A stretch of DNA of 64,000 nucleotides from Echinostoma caproni (Eukaryota; Platyhelminthes; Trematoda; Plagiorchiida; Echinostomatidae): NCBI GenBank assembly GCA_900618425.1, contig UZAN01039817.1, positions 28,486-92,485 on the forward strand, written 5' to 3'. How positions within the stretch are numbered: position 1 is the stretch's first letter; every line of letters begins with the position of its first letter. A program made the translations under genes and the position numbers. Under the pieces are notes generated by a model, which did not search any database, had not been told where the DNA came from, and saw only the letters and a program-made list of their open reading frames with translations. Shown here one piece after another: positions 1 to 11,959 of this stretch.

Positions 1-59
1 ACTTTGCTCAACTCAGCACAAGCCTCCAGGATTATGACTCCGTTGGAAACGTTCACAAC

Positions 60-430
60 CTGATTAACTTTTGCATGATAGTAAAGGAGGATTTGATTCA
101 ATTTCTAAGAGGAAATTCGTCCTGTATAGCGAGGTCCGTTGCTCGCAAAGATGAGTTGTGCTATATTGTGTGAATGAAAAATAAAAAAACGGTCTGATCA
201 GCTGCCCGGTGCCCGAGTGGGTAGCTTGCTTGCCTGTCTGCCTGGGAGGTCCCGGTCCGATCTTCAGTTGGGTCGACAGATTCGCACTACTGATGGGACC
301 CGACTAGGTTGAAACAGTTGTACAATGCTTCGTAGCTTTTCAGTTCGCGCCTCATCGGCTCTATACACGACGAACTGTCTCTTTGAAATGGACTCAAAAC
401 CCTATACACTCTCATGAAAACAGGAATTAA
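60..430 (+). repeat. Degenerate copy of the fold-back/tRNA-like repeat
   Basis: Compared with 14094-14790, this copy keeps short pieces of both arms (GGAGGATTTG at about 90; TACACGACGAA at about 365) and the central tRNA-like core. The A box (TGCCCGAGTGG, 210-220) and B box (GGTCCGATCT, 254-263) are mutated. It is orphaned and probably inactive. Confidence 0.7.
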
Positions 431-2195
431 CCACTCTCAAAAGGACCATATCGCAGTACTGCACGATCCATGTCATCAAGGTAACGACAGATTACCGTAA
501 AGTTCCGTTTGTTGACACCGGGGAAGGGGGCTTCCATCAGCAAACCTGATAAATCTTGTGACCTCAGAATTATTATGCACCCAAACTCCAAGTGGACAAT
601 CAAAAGTGGCGTATGAAAATGTACGGTTAATGGTTGGAAAAACTGAAACTGAAACGACCTCCAAATCGTCTACCAGACAACTTGGTTACTCACACCGCTG
701 GAATAAGAACGTTTGTCATCCGTACACCAACTCGAATTCCATTTTGGGTGCAAAGCGATCTATGTGAGCAGAATAGTGTGACAATTGCACAATCCGGTGG
801 TGGAACATATGCTAAATTGAGTCCTAAATCGGATGACTCAGTCGATGTCAAGTCCGCGGCATAGAAACGACGATCGAAGTTACAAGCCATTGCTCGACAT
901 TTGCTGATGATGCAACAGTAAATCGACCGAAGCACGGTGTTTTAGATTAACTATAAGTTGCAAGATTGATAAGGAATGCTGAAGCGATTGCCAATAATCA
1001 ATGAAAAACCCTCCCCTGTATCGAGAAAAAGAACCTGATGGTAACTTGTCCCCTTACCCTAGTGACATAGTCCTTTGACCCCTTTTATGTTTGTCTATTT
1101 TAGTATATTTTACTTCAATTTGTTGCTATGCTAAAGCTCCCTATAAACATTACATTTTCTGTCGTATGCATCCTGTAGAGATGCAGTGATATCACCCCGG
1201 ATATAAATCGTGCAATATTCTGATATAGTCATTTTTTTAAATGAAATCTTGGGAATGATTTTCTTTATTTAATCAATCGTTGTTTGTGTCCTGCTCGTCA
1301 CAGTGCTCCTGTTTGAACCGCACAGCTTCTGATTGGTCCTGAATCTGTAACACGTAGTTCCTTTACAAGCCTTATCCCGAGTGAATGGAGCACAAAACCA
1401 AGGTTTTGAAATGTATCATTTATTTAAATAAAGATGATCTTTTATCATTGGGTTTGGTGTTATTCCATTAGAGTGACCCGATCCAATGTGGTGACATATT
1501 TTTTTCCCTCCTAGTCATTGACACAAATCTCGTAGCAGGATCGTCTGATGATCATTATTTAAAATTTGGGAGATTAGTTTACCGATCTTCATGGGGATGC
1601 GAATGTCATTTTTGTGACTGGCATATTTGATCCACGCTTCGTCTATTTTCACATATGACCAGTTTTGAGCTTTCCCTCCTATTCTAGGTCGACCGATTCA
1701 ACCACGCATAAGTCATGCGATATTGCCCATGGTGGTCCAACAAGAAAACATCGACAATGAAGTGATCTCTGTGACGAATTTGAAAAAAGAGAAAGTGGAA
1801 AAGGTTGTTCAAAAATTCATTTCCCCCGTACTTTTGTACATCAATGTTATTATTCGTTTCCTATTATGAATACAAACTTTGCTGTTCGATGTATCACGAA
1901 TCCATTGCTTGCTGAACTGTTTTCTATTCACGGGATGGGGCCAGTGAAATGGAAAAGGAGAGAATGGCATGTACCACTTCAATTTAGATTCCACCTGTAT
2001 TGATATTAAAAACTTTAGCAAATTGTACAGCATGTTTCTGTCAAAAATAAGCTATCGTTGCAACAGGGAAAAGAGAAATGTTAGAGAGAGGAACACTTTG
2101 TGCATATGACCAGTTGACTACCAAATGGATTGCATAGTTCACAACAAATTTTTCATTTGAAAATCCGATTCATACCGCCTAGATATGCGGGATGA
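431..2195. other. No recognisable gene
   Basis: Only short unsupported open frames are present, the longest about 80 codons. No splice-consistent exon, RNA gene or named repeat was seen. Confidence 0.6.
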
Positions 2196-2830
2196 AATAA
2201 TTCAGTGGCTAATTCGGGTAGGGAAGTGTGATTTACAAGCAGACAAGTCATTGCGCAATGGGTGGTTTTTATCAGACGCAAACTTGTTGGAAAAGTCCAC
2301 ATAGGTTTCAGCATGTCTGTCATAAGTTGTGATTATCAGAACAGACGAAAGAGGTTGGGAAACACGGTTGATCTTTTTGTGGCACAGTGCCTTAAACTGG
2401 GGCATAATTAAATTAGAGGAAATCACAAGAAAACATTTCACGATTGTGAGAGGAAAACAACAATGAACGAAATGACGTAATCTTCTGATTTGACAGAAAG
2501 TCCCTTTAGTTTGCAAGCATCAATCTGGGTATGAAGAGACCGACGAAGGTCACTTCTGACGAGAACACCCAAGTGTTTCAAACAACCAACTCTACTGATT
2601 GCCTTTCTTGCAATCTATACATTTTCAAAAGGAAATTCGGACAGTTTCGCAGGACGACAATCGAGACAGGCGTCAGGATTCGGATTAAGACTGGACTAAA
2701 AGGACTACTGGACGAGGTGCTAATATCGCTAGCTTCAACTTCGGATTGATTAGAAATGATGATAGAAATAGTAATATCATCTGTGTTCTTAAATTGACAA
2801 CCAGGTGAATTAATAGCCATCAGTAAAATT
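2196..2830 (-). mobile_element. CR1-like LINE fragment (RT palm to C terminus)
   Basis: On the minus strand the order NTDDITISIIISNQSEVE (from a YADD-type catalytic motif followed by the CR1 SNQSE signature), then FSNKFASDKNHPLRNDLSAC, matches the end of CR1-like reverse transcriptases. The same SNQSEL signature occurs in the copy at 59430-60345. Stops and frameshifts interrupt it. Confidence 0.72.
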
Positions 2831-4824
2831 TGTAAAAAGACAGGTTAGTAAAGATGTAGCTTGTCTAGATCTCACAATCATTCATGATACGAATGGAGAC
2901 AAATGAAAGATTGTAGCTTTTTAATGGGACAGAACCGGAGCACGGGGTCAAAATTGGTGGAGTAATGAAGAAAAACAGTGCATATATTCAAATTTATTAT
3001 TCAAAGATTTTCAAACTTAATAAAAGCGGGAGGGGGCAGCATCCAGTGTTCCTGTCAATAATTAGATGTATGAGAGAGATCCCTGAATTACTGTGACCGT
3101 CACCTCATTTTTTGATGAAACAAATTGCCCAGCTCGGCTGCACATGATTCATTATGGAGACAGAACCAACTTTGGAATTTCGCCTGGGAAAGTCGGATCA
3201 AAGTGATTGTTTATATGAACCTGTGAGTCTTTGCCTATCCTACGCCATTGCTAAAACGTACGTAGCGGCTGGGTGTGGTTTAACCTTTATTACGATACCT
3301 ATGCTATAGTTACAACTCAAAGAGGATAGCCTGGTGCCTCTACCCCCCCCAGGTTTTGTGTGCTGCGAAACGTGCAGGCGATTGTCGGAAAGGACTCAGG
3401 AACAGTGTCTCCCGGGGTTACCACAGAGAACAGCTGCAATGCAACTGTTGTGAAATACTACTCACTCGTGAATAGTAAGTAACATGGTTGGTGACTTATT
3501 TCAACGATCAAAAATCAACAAATCACCGAAGTCAAATTGCTGTATCTCAAGGAATAACTATGGACTGCTACAGTCATTACCCGTTATGTGGTCAGGAAAT
3601 ACGATGGTATGTTTCTGGTGAGATTTTCTGCGTTATGTATGCCAAATTAGTGATGTCCCATTTACGATTCTCAGTAAAAGACTACTCGACAAGCAACGCT
3701 TTCTAGATTTATAGGATAGCGAGCACCATTCTGTTCACGCACCTGGTACTGGTCAAGAACTGCCACGAAATGGGGCATTCGCAATCGTCTACCGGATAGC
3801 CTGTTAAACAGGGATGAGATACAGAATTGAGTTCACAGCAGGAACGATGTCGATCAGGTATGAAATGCTTGCAGAAGTTTTACTGTGGCCGTTTGACCGC
3901 AGAGTAAGCCCACCCGAGTGACTTATCCGTGGCTGACCCATACGGAAAGAGAGCCCATCTTCAACTAGAACAACAACTATACTGATACACTACGATTTAT
4001 TAAGCTTCGTTTTGTGTACATGTCTGACGGTGAACGTTATTGAACTGACGATAATCAGAGAAGAACTTCGAGTATTGGCACTTCTGAGGTTTGAAGCCTT
4101 CATATTGTTATTAATATCATTTACATAAATAGGTTTCTTTTTCTATCGTCTTCCCAACAGAAGAATTTTGACGGTATATATACAATTGGCTGTGAATATG
4201 AGCCGAACAATCGCACTTGTGTTCTCCATTTGGTTTGACAGCATATTTATACTCAATTCTGATGGAACACTTGTTCGATCTCACCAAAATGTGTTCCCCT
4301 TGGGACCATAACCAGAAATGATCCCTGAACCGCGTGAACCAGAATTGGATCGTCGTATGCACATAATGCTCCATTATCTGACTAAATGGGTTCATGTGGG
4401 TGATCCAACCCGCCGAGATAACGCCAGACATGGGTTCAAACAACGAACCACAGACCAACAGCATCAAACAACCGGGAGCCATGGGCTTCAGTCAGAAGTT
4501 TATTGGCAAAGAGAATACAAGCAGGCGATTGGTGAAGATCAGTTGAATCACATTTCTTTGTATATATTATCCAATAGCATTGATTTTTCCAATAAAGGAA
4601 CAGCCAACTGTTTAACCTTCTTCCTCTGTTTCAGTTACGGTGGTAGTTTGGTATACGATTACCAGTAGGATTCCATGTTTCACTTTCGATTCGTATCGAC
4701 TCCGATTCCTACGGTGCAGTCATTTTATGCACGATACTGAGGAGACCAGTAATTCTTAGTTTTACCTAGTTTTCTGGCCTATGCCGGCAAAAATTGACTC
4801 GAACAAGAATATTTCAATTATAAC
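2831..4824. other. No recognisable gene
   Basis: An open frame at 4318-4668 (+) has no recognised similarity and no supporting splice or codon signal. Nothing else was seen. Confidence 0.55.
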
Positions 4825-5065
4825 TACCGTATAGAATTGAGTAGTTTGACAAATCCGATGCTAAATTTGAGCATTAGTTCAACGGGACGAATGAAATGAA
4901 ACAAGTCTGATTGTTTGTCCACTCTCGTTCTTCCTCAATCATATGAGGCTGTGTGGACCGTTCATACTATCGTGTAACCATGAATTATTCATACACTAAA
5001 CCATGTTTTGTCTCACGCGACTGAAGTGTTGACGTTTGAGAGGTTTTTGGGGAAGATCGATGCAA
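4825..5065 (+). repeat. Dispersed repeat, copy 1
   Basis: It shares TAGAATTGAGTAGTTTGACA and later blocks (GATGAATTATTCA-like, CTCACGCGACTGA-like) in the same order with 7880-8100. The two copies are strongly diverged. Family unknown. Confidence 0.55.
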
Positions 5066-7288
5066 CTCAATTGTTCTCTTTTTGATCAAATACATAGAAT
5101 GAAACAGCTGCGCAGATCCCAGTCAGTGTTCAGTACTATGGAAGGAGTCAGTTGAACGTATTAGTTACTCATGAATAGCACGACTGGATGCGCGCTTTTC
5201 AAGCACTTGTACTCCTATACCTTGGACTGATTATCTTCTGTACCAATTTTCAAACCATATTTAGTGGAGAAAAGCTATTGGTCACTTTACTCCCTCTTTT
5301 AACGGAACATTTATTTCAATTATTATCGTTTAACAAAACAACTATGCGATTGTGTGGATGTGAAAATTTTAAAAAGGAAAATATAGAAAAGTGTTTGGCT
5401 AGGACTGAACGAAGTGGATCATAAGGAAAGTATGCAAACCGATAAAATCGATTTCCGTGAGTAATATTGTAGGACAAAAAGACACATGTATGAACTGGCT
5501 TTAATGCCTTCTTAAGCAGTGCTTTGTTAAATGTCTGGTAAATACCAGCCCCGCACAATACAAGTAAGCCCGAAGGACAAAATTGGCCTGTAAAAAATGT
5601 CAGGGGAATAACAGTCAGACCTCACCAAACCGAAATCACCGAAAGTATTCAGTAAGTCACTCCTGAAATATGCCCAAATAATGACAGAGCCACTGGAAAA
5701 AAGCATCTGCACATTTAGTGTATTTCCTAAACATATCGCCATGAATAAGTATCATCAACAGGTTTGAGATCGGAAGCTTAGAGTTGGTGAGTTCAATATC
5801 AAGTAGATTAGACGAAATAAGTAAGCTAAAGCCAATCTGAGCCATACGGATCTGTTTCTGTGGTTAAAGCAAATCATATTTCATGTAATCATTGTCCAAG
5901 AAATCAATCGATCATCTCGATCTTCCCAACCAACAATATATTCTTTCAAAAGTGAACAGGTGTGATTGCCCTATTGGAGTAATTACCGGTAAATATCACA
6001 GCATTACTATAAACAATCCAACTTGGCTTACATTCAAAATGTTTGTCTGTTTTAGAATTGTAACGGAAAATGTAACTGGGTCCTTTCTTGCCCAGTTAGA
6101 GCGTACCAGACAAAAGACAAACAGTAGCACATTATCTTAACTCTAGATTGCTACTAGCATGGCAGGGTTGATTCATCCAAGATAATTTTCTCTTTGACGG
6201 TTCTTGCACAATGTCACTATCTAAGATCTTCAAAAACTACCTCGCAGTTGCAGCCTACAGTTTCGACACTGAGATGGAAGACATCAAGAAGCAATAATTT
6301 TCCAAATAGTCAGCAACTTCAAGTGTGATTTACACATGGTGAACTGTGGATTGCACGGAACTAAATCAATCGTTATCTGTGAAGTGTTCCCGCCGACGGA
6401 ATTGTTCGGTAACACATAATGAAAGGATAACTTTTATCCACTCTACCACTTGAACGAAATGTCATTTTTTAATTTATTGCGTAAATTACTAATTAAAATA
6501 TGTTAATCCCAGAATATTGCATCGCATCATCCGATGTACAAAATACTAGTAAGCTACGCTTGGTGTCTAAACTAAGGTTGAGCGACGCGGCAAACCTGAA
6601 GACGGAATTGAGCACGATACACTAGTGTCCAATAGGTCAGGTACTGCATCATGATGAAGTGCACAAACATCAACTCGTGGCGTTCCCCCAGGGAGTTCAT
6701 CAAACACGCAGTCGATAAGAGGTGATACGCACAAAACAAGCCAGAGGCGCTATGATCAAATGGGCAGACAAAACATTCGGTTGACAATGAAAGCCATTTG
6801 AGGTGTCGAGAAACTGATATGAAATTAAAAAGAATGAAACTGGACCAGCTGTACCGAGGATTGTCTAATCTGAGTACGGGAGTAGTGAATACAGGTCTAG
6901 GATAAGCAATGAATGAATGCTTGAGTAAAAACTCAATATGAGGTTAGTCACAAAGGTCAGAAGATAGTTAATCGAGGCAAACCATGTGACGGAGAAAGCT
7001 ATAACGTCTACAGTGTTTGGTTGTGCGGATTGAGAGACTGATTAGCTAACGTATCGGTTGATCAAAAATGGCAAAAGGGTCAATGGAACCAAAACCAGAG
7101 TATGACTGCGAGAGAGGGCACGGCAGATTCAACAATACTTTTATCTATTATCGGATTCTGGTTAGGTGAACTGTACCTATTAGAGTTTAATCGCGTTGAA
7201 AACCTATGCCCACCGGTCGGTTTTCTGAAATCTCGAGTAGAATCTCGTTAAGGATTTTCATATATAAATTAGCAATCTGAGTTCCTTC
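5066..7288. other. No recognisable gene; one leader-like ORF
   Basis: The only point of note is a 78-codon frame at 5188-5424 (+) starting MRAFQALVLLYLGLIIFCTN, which resembles a signal peptide or membrane helix. No flanking exon or homology supports it. Confidence 0.5.
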
Positions 7289-7289
7289 A

Positions 7290-7375
7290 AGAAACATCCT
7301 TATTATTTATTATTCATTAATTAATAATTAATAATTTTATTTAATATATATATAATAATTATTTAATAAAACATG
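7290..7375. repeat. AT-rich low-complexity tract
   Basis: This is an almost pure A/T stretch made of TTAATAAT-type units. It has no coding potential. Confidence 0.85.
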
Positions 7376-7630
7376 TTAACCAAGTGAAGCATTGCGTATT
7401 CTTTGTCAGGTTCCTTTAAAATGATCCAAATATTTTAGAGTTCCTAGGTTGGCCATAGCCGTGGTCATCTGCACAAATCATTTGACCCCTCGAACAATGT
7501 GCCCAGAAGCGTCTTATCCAAGTTCTCCATCTCCCCTGAGTTCACGAACCCACCCTTACCCCATGCCCACCCACATATACTTTCATATGAAAACACCGAT
7601 CCCTCGGAACTGGGTCACGTGACCAACGTG

Positions 7631-7810
7631 ACATTACTGAAAACCCCGGAAGCACAGATTTGAAAATGCGGCGTGCAACACACACACATGAGAGGTGAAT
7701 GATTCATTACATTTTATTGTTCCCCTCCCAACCCCTAGGTTACCCCCCTCCACATGTTAACTATAACGACATGATCATGAGTCATTAAAAACAATTTTTC
7801 TCCTGAAGTT
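7631..7810 (+). repeat. Solo arm of the fold-back repeat
   Basis: It aligns with the right arm of the element at 14094-14790. Shared blocks in order are ACTGAAAACYCCGGAAGCAC, a CA-repeat, GTGAAYGATTC, TCCCAACCCCTRGGTT and ATGAGTMATT. The tRNA-like core and the opposite arm are missing here. Confidence 0.75.
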
Positions 7811-7879
7811 GAGTTGTAAATGCGAGTATAGACATATTTCTAAGTCAGAATTAACTCTGAGAGGAGCATTTTCTCTCTG

Positions 7880-8100
7880 ACTACTAGATAGAATTAAGTA
7901 GTTTGGCAAATTAAGGGTTAATGTTCAACATCGGCCTAACGCGAATTCGCAAGGACGCGTCTCAGTATCATATCGGACTTGTTTCTTAGCGCATTTGTGA
8001 AAGTGCGCAAACCGTCTTCAGATGAATTATTCACGTGATACAATGTATTCACTTGCGCGAACTGATAAGACCTGTGTGAAAAGGTTGCTGATCGAATGAG
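7880..8100 (+). repeat. Dispersed repeat, copy 2
   Basis: This is the partner of 4825-5065. It opens with TAGAATTAAGTAGTTTGGCA and ends in a CGCGAACTGA-type block. It directly follows the solo fold-back arm, so both could belong to one larger element. Confidence 0.55.
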
Positions 8101-8624
8101 AGGAATAACAAAGAAGCAGAACGGATTCTAGCTCGAATTTTCACTGGTCACAATCTTGAGTAGTTTATTAGTGATTTCATGGTGGAGTATGATAAGGCAA
8201 TATTGATGATAAGAACAATAATAAATGAATTATAATCTTTGGTTTGATGGAATAATCTACACTTGGGGTTCAGGAAAGGGGAAAGAGCTATAGTCGATCA
8301 TGAAGTGAATGATTCAATATTTTATGGACTTATTTCAACGATAATTCTCTGGCTCGCGGACAATCATGGTACCAACGCCAAAACAAAAATAAAATTACCA
8401 ATCACAAGGGTTGGGATACAGGGCAGAGTGAAAGTAAGGTGTAACAGTTAAAATAAAAGATTGCACATCAAGGGAATAACAACTTTTTATGTTTCTCCTT
8501 GCACTTTTGATATTTTTGGTGGTAGTTTGTCGTTTTTCATGGACACGGGATTTCGATATGCAGACCGTGCAGCATTTGAGCCCCCCTGTCCTCTATTCTG
8601 GGTCATATCTCAAGGTGTCTGTAA
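8101..8624. other. No recognisable gene
   Basis: Only short frames without similarity were seen. Confidence 0.55.
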
Positions 8625-8790
8625 TCAACGAAAATCCTCATCCCTTGGGCCCCAACCTGGGAGGCGGACTGTACCAACGGAAGCGAGAGCTGAAGCCAGC
8701 TTCCTCATACCTCTACGCCATGTCATTGGCTGACTGCTATCTGTTTTATGGATTGAAGATTGATTTATCAAAACCAGGGTACAGAATTTG
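8625..8790 (-). mobile_element. LINE C-terminal tail fragment (LPGWGP family)
   Basis: On the minus strand it reads MTWRRGMRKLASALASVGTV followed by RLPGWGPRDEDF. This is the same tail as in the copies at 27973, 37820, 56500 and 62715. It is 5'-truncated and contains stops. Confidence 0.75.
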
Positions 8791-9989
8791 ACCCTAAAAT
8801 GTGGCATGATCGTACAGCTCCGGTTGTAAGCAGAGGAGATGATGGTCAATAGTGGATAAACACATCTTCAGTTTGAATAAGAAAACTCAAACGTGTTTAG
8901 TACTGAACTTCTGCTTATGAAGCACTTTGTTTGGTCTAAATACGAGAGTGATCTGTCTGGCCAATGATTACTGAAAGATGAATGAACCAATGAACCGAAT
9001 CAACAACAATCAAAATCAAATTATTATTGGGCAGGGGAGCTATAAACAAAATGGAACGACCGGATCACAAATTGAAGCCCAAAGATGGAAATCCTTAAAG
9101 ATTGTTACATATCGTAGGATGAAAAGTATTTCTCATTGTTGACAAAAGCCGCAGAATAGCTGTTTCATGCGATTTGAAACTCGTCCGTAATCCGGTTTTG
9201 ATTTTAGTTTTCACCGGGACTCGTCAGAACAGGGGGTTGGTATTCGAAAATTTTACTAATCGACTAGATGGTCGATAGCGAACACAAGATAATATTGATT
9301 AAACCATTTGCTGTNACATGCGAAATTACGAACATGCTATTATAGAATCTGGTGTACGAGATTCCATGTGAACAATGGAATGAAATTTTTAATAGATAAC
9401 TGTTGCTTTAAAATTTGCAGTGCTTGGTTTTTTTAAATAAAACATTAAGGCCGTCAATATAAGATCAAATTCAACTAGAGTTACGGGTTTTCAGTTCTAA
9501 TTGGAATTGATATCGGCTATCGTTCTAGCTACATTCTTCTTCCTGTGGCTATTTCTATCTTTATCTAAATCGAAAATCCGTATCAGAAAATTATCTACAA
9601 TCTGTTTCAGCCATGATCCCCATACATATTTACGTGTACACGACAAGCTAGTAGATCAATGCCCGATATATAAACCATGTTATTTGTGCGCTTAATTGCA
9701 CCCCATCTACGAAGATGACCGTGCCGTCATTGGTCAGCACGAACGCTTGCTCTCTCTTCGCAAAGATCTCGGATTTAATTCCCGGAATATACCAACGACA
9801 GATTGAATGAAAATGCAGTTTAGTGAACAAGCTTATTTTTCGGTAACTCATCAACTGGCTAATACGTCACATTGTATATCACATCATTTTGTAAAGAAAA
9901 AAGGAAATAAAATCAATGATTATTTAAATGGGGATTGTTGCTGTTGTTTTCTGCGGTGGCTAAGATGCGGTTGTTAATCAGCTTTGATC
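8791..9989. other. No recognisable gene
   Basis: Nothing was recognised. One N occurs at 9315. The frame at 9501-9695 (+) starts with a hydrophobic helix but has no other support. Confidence 0.55.
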
Positions 9990-11900
9990 TGTGATCCCGA
10001 ACACGGTAGAGAGGCCGAAATGCTTCACTCACACTCACTGTGATCAGAATTGTCGAGGTGTGAAACGATGGCACTTGCAATTGTTCTAATCATACCAGTG
10101 TTCAGCCAGGCCGGATGATGTTCCCGAACTCGTGTAGATAGGCGTCTACTCGTGCGGCCGATATACGTTGCTCCCCAGGAACACGTAAACAGAAACACAC
10201 AAAATGAGACTGCGGAAACAGGAATCCTGTCTTCGGGTAATGAGTACACGATCGGTGTGGACGTGAATACGACAGGTAATTGTGCCACCTGAGAATTATT
10301 CTCCAACACAGTTCCTAGTTCGCGGCTAACCAACTCCTCGATTGTATCCCCTTTGAATGGGAGAGAATTGTATACTGGCTTATTCTCTGCCTTTTAAACT
10401 ATTTCCCTAGGACGGTTATTTCGTAAAAGGTTATCCACAAAACGTTCTAGATAGACCTTTTTTGTAGGAAAACATCACGAATGAATGGTAGTTCCGCATT
10501 TATGATGTCTTCAGTACACATGTTCACCACCCTGTTTCACCAAACACTGAGTAAGATTTCTTTTTCGTTTGAGTGGTACAAAGCTTCTGAAATGGAGATA
10601 CTGCCCGCTCCAAGTCGGTTTCTTATAAATCGATTCCTAAATAGAACCATTTATGCGACGCTTTGGTGAGATGTCGAGAAAACTAATTGCGTCATTAACC
10701 TCTTCTTCCAATGTGAACTTGGTGTTTTCGGATGAACGAAATTAAATATCCTGAGTAAGTCAGACACCGTGACGTTACGGTCCGCAAAACATAATATGTC
10801 ATCGACACATGATCTGTACATCTTAAATCACTTAATCGTGGACTTCAAAACAATATTTTCTAGCTTGGACATGGATAAATCCGCAAATAGAGAATTGAAC
10901 GGGGATCCTATTGCTACTCCATCCTTTTGGTGATAGATTTCACCATTGAACCTGCGTAAAATAGCTGTTGCAGGTCATCCAGAGGTATTGTAATTTCGAT
11001 ATTCTTTTCCTGGATTGGGTCACATAATACTCAATGGTCTCTGCGATAAGGACACGAGTAAACAGCTAGCTAACATCCACTGATATCATTCTTTGACCGT
11101 CCACATTTACATTTCTGATAACATCTATCAAGGCGAACGAGTACGATAAAGCGTGAGTTGCAAGGGTGGCTCTCAATGGATCCAAAATAGTCACAAGCCA
11201 TTTGGCTATAGCATGATATGGGGAATTATACATGTGTAAATTTGGCCTGAGGGGTATTCCATCCTTGTGTACTTTGGTTGCACCATACAACTTTGGGATT
11301 GCCGTTCCAATCGGTCGGATTAGTTCGAACGTGTTTGCATCTATGACATCCTTTTGCTTTAGAATTCCGATTATCTTTGACAATATCCCCTCTATCTGTT
11401 CCGTTTTATCGTTTTCTCCAATCATCTTCTTGAACTCTGTGTTGTCACTGAGTATGATATTCATCTTGGACACGTAGTTTGATCTGTTCAGTAGGACAAA
11501 CCCTGTACCCTTGTCTGTTTTCCACAGAACTACATCATAACTATTCCTCAATCCCTTCAACCGTTTTCGGTGATGTGGTGTCACTAGATCTCTGATCACC
11601 GGATGTAACTTCTTCACTGAATACAAACATCCATTCCAACAAATGTGTCGTATGCGTACAGGAAACCTGGTTAAATTAAAACGTTGAGGATGCTCTCCTG
11701 CATATAGATGGCTTCGACTGTTACCGGCAGGATAGACAACATAGCAGGAAGAAAACTGGAGACGGTGTGGCAAGTCTGAATAGTTACTCGGCTGGTGTGA
11801 AAAATGTATTGACTGTTTTTTCCGTTCGTTGCCATCCCAAATTTTCCCGATATAAAAGTACAATTATTACTAATATGTATATAGCTCCTTCGTACTCCCA
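9990..11900 (-). mobile_element. Penelope-like retroelement, decayed (RT + GIY-YIG)
   Basis: A minus-strand open stretch at 11066-11863 carries a PLE-type reverse transcriptase start: WKTDKGTGFVLLNRSNYV and then KLYGATKVHKDGIPLRP, the latter being the hallmark K-LYG-x-x-KVHK motif. Leftward, in other frames, come the palm (SPFNSLFADLSMSKLE) and a GIY-YIG endonuclease at 10025-10333 (ATYIGRTSRRLSTRVREHH). RT followed by GIY-YIG is diagnostic of Penelope-like elements. Several frameshifts and stops make it non-functional as read. A CR1-like LINE starts head-to-head next to it. Confidence 0.88.
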
Positions 11901-11959
11901 ATCAGATATATCTTCTTTCTTTGATCATTACACCCAGTTTTCTTTTCCAATATATTAGA

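Noticed and set aside
4318..4668. Plus-strand 116-codon frame as a gene
   Set aside because: No similarity was recognised, the opposite strand is open to a similar length, and there are no paired splice sites or promoter.
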